This document shows positions 32,169 to 32,936 of a stretch of 32,936 nucleotides of DNA, in pieces. The notes beneath the pieces were generated by a model. That model saw only the letters and a program-made list of their open reading frames with translations, made no database searches and was not told the DNA's origin. The stretch is from the NCBI GenBank assembly GCA_030266365.1, contig JAJDHV010000015.1, positions 1 to 32,936 of the forward strand. The letters are read 5' to 3'. A program made the position numbers and the translations under genes. Source of the stretch: Synergistaceae bacterium OttesenSCG-928-I11. Its GTDB lineage: Bacteria; Synergistota; Synergistia; Synergistales; Synergistaceae. Position 1 is the stretch's first letter. Every line of letters begins with the position of its first letter.

Positions 32169-32936
32169 ATGGATCACGACAGCAGACAGCAAAACCTCTT
32201 CGAGAAGATCATGCCACTCTCGATCGAGGAGGAGATCAAGCAGAGCTATCTCGACTACGCAATGAGCGTCATCGTCGGGCGCGCCATCCCCGACGCGAGA
32301 GACGGCCTCAAACCGGTCCAGCGGAGAATCCTCTACGCGATGCTCGAACTGGGCCTACGACACAACCAGTCATACAAGAAGTCCGCGCGCGTCGTCGGCG
32401 AGACGATGGGTAAATACCACCCACATGGAGACAGCGCGATCTACGGCACGATGGCGCGCATGGCGCAGAATTTCAGCATGCGCTACCCGCTCGTCGACGG
32501 CCAGGGCAACTTCGGCTCGATCGACGGCGACGCGCCCGCCGCGATGCGCTATACCGAGGCGCGCCTCGACTCGATCGGCGAGGAGATGCTCACGAGCATC
32601 GACGAGGAGACGGTCGATTGGATGCCGAACTTCGACGAGTCGCTCATGGAGCCGTTGCTGTTGCCCTCGAGCGTCCCGAATCTGCTGGTCAACGGATCCT
32701 CCGGCATCGCGGTCGGCATGGCGTCGAACCTGCCGCCGCACAATTTACGGGAGATCGTCGACGCGTGCTGCGCAATGATGGAAACCCCCGACATCGAACT
32801 CGCCGATCTGATGCGGATCGTGCCGGGACCGGACTTCCCGACCGGCGGCATCATCCTCGGCCGCGACGGCATTGCCGACGCGTACGCGACCGGCCGCGGC
32901 CGCATCGTCGTGCGCGGCAGGGCGGAGATCGAGGAG
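32169..32936 (+). CDS. gyrA: DNA gyrase subunit A (3' part beyond the window)
   Basis: The first 256 codons of GyrA, the breakage-reunion subunit of DNA gyrase. Seen: [37 protein letters not shown], the quinolone-region segment [19 protein letters not shown], and the catalytic Tyr128 in [10 protein letters not shown] (equivalent to Tyr122 of E. coli by a constant offset of six). The GSIDGD stretch favours GyrA over ParC. Ser89 corresponds to E. coli Ser83, but Gly93 stands where E. coli has Asp87. The ATG at 32169 has GGAGGT seven bases upstream; an out-of-frame ATG at 32164 is not used. gyrB is not adjacent in the visible part. Confidence 0.96.
   Translation, partial: MDHDSRQQNLFEKIMPLSIEEEIKQSYLDYAMSVIVGRAIPDARDGLKPVQRRILYAMLELGLRHNQSYKKSARVVGETMGKYHPHGDSAIYGTMARMAQNFSMRYPLVDGQGNFGSIDGDAPAAMRYTEARLDSIGEEMLTSIDEETVDWMPNFDESLMEPLLLPSSVPNLLVNGSSGIAVGMASNLPPHNLREIVDACCAMMETPDIELADLMRIVPGPDFPTGGIILGRDGIADAYATGRGRIVVRGRAEIEE

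Noticed and set aside
1-32936. tRNA, rRNA, CRISPR array, insertion sequence or prophage
   Set aside because: No spaced direct repeats, transposase or integrase motifs, or tRNA-like cloverleaf were recognised by eye on either strand.

Overview
The window looks like chromosomal DNA of a GC-rich anaerobe of the phylum Synergistota (Synergistetes). The best clue is three secreted proteins that end in a Gly-rich/Cys/hydrophobic/Arg tail, which matches the Synergist-type C-terminal sorting signal: a subtilase, a GLUG-repeat protein and an Ig-like-domain protein. The TAXI-type TRAP transporter, the many hybrid kinases and the gene content fit an amino-acid or organic-acid fermenter. The phylum call is inference from protein character; no rRNA is present.

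Layout. (1) 1-4310: hemW (cut by the window start) and lepA on the minus strand, a commonly adjacent pair, here separated by a plus-strand AAA/DUF4143 ATPase whose ribosome-binding site abuts a perfect 16-bp inverted repeat. (2) 4451-6588: a free-standing protease propeptide-like protein followed by a secreted S8 protease carrying its own homologous propeptide. (3) 6795-7856: an orphan GspG-type pseudopilin and a zinc deaminase-fold protein. (4) 7936-11761: two uncharacterised minus-strand genes and a GLUG-repeat surface protein. (5) 12146-19646: a signalling block with a LytS-like kinase and SARP-type response regulator on the minus strand, and two separately promoted hybrid kinases on the plus strand. 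(6) 19807-25973: an FCD-family regulator, then an apparent operon of a thiamine-diphosphate (ThDP) enzyme, an L-2-amino-thiazoline-4-carboxylate (ATC)-hydrolase-family protein, a TAXI solute receptor and a fused TRAP permease. (7) 26017-26793: promoter, TPP riboswitch, terminator and thiW. (8) 26871-30743: an Ig-like sorted protein, and glpK translationally linked to an orphan dhaL. (9) 30744-31563: an AT-rich gap with no convincing gene. (10) 31564-32936: an Lrp/AsnC regulator and the 5' part of gyrA.

The most coherent candidate for an undescribed system is region 6: regulator, importer and two enzymes that together suggest uptake and breakdown of an unidentified small organic acid. The next gene downstream, thiW, imports a precursor of the cofactor used by the ThDP enzyme. 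The propeptide-like protein paired with its subtilase is the second candidate. Promoters, terminators and the riboswitch were read by eye from consensus elements and stem-loops. No database search was possible, so family names rest on recognised motifs.
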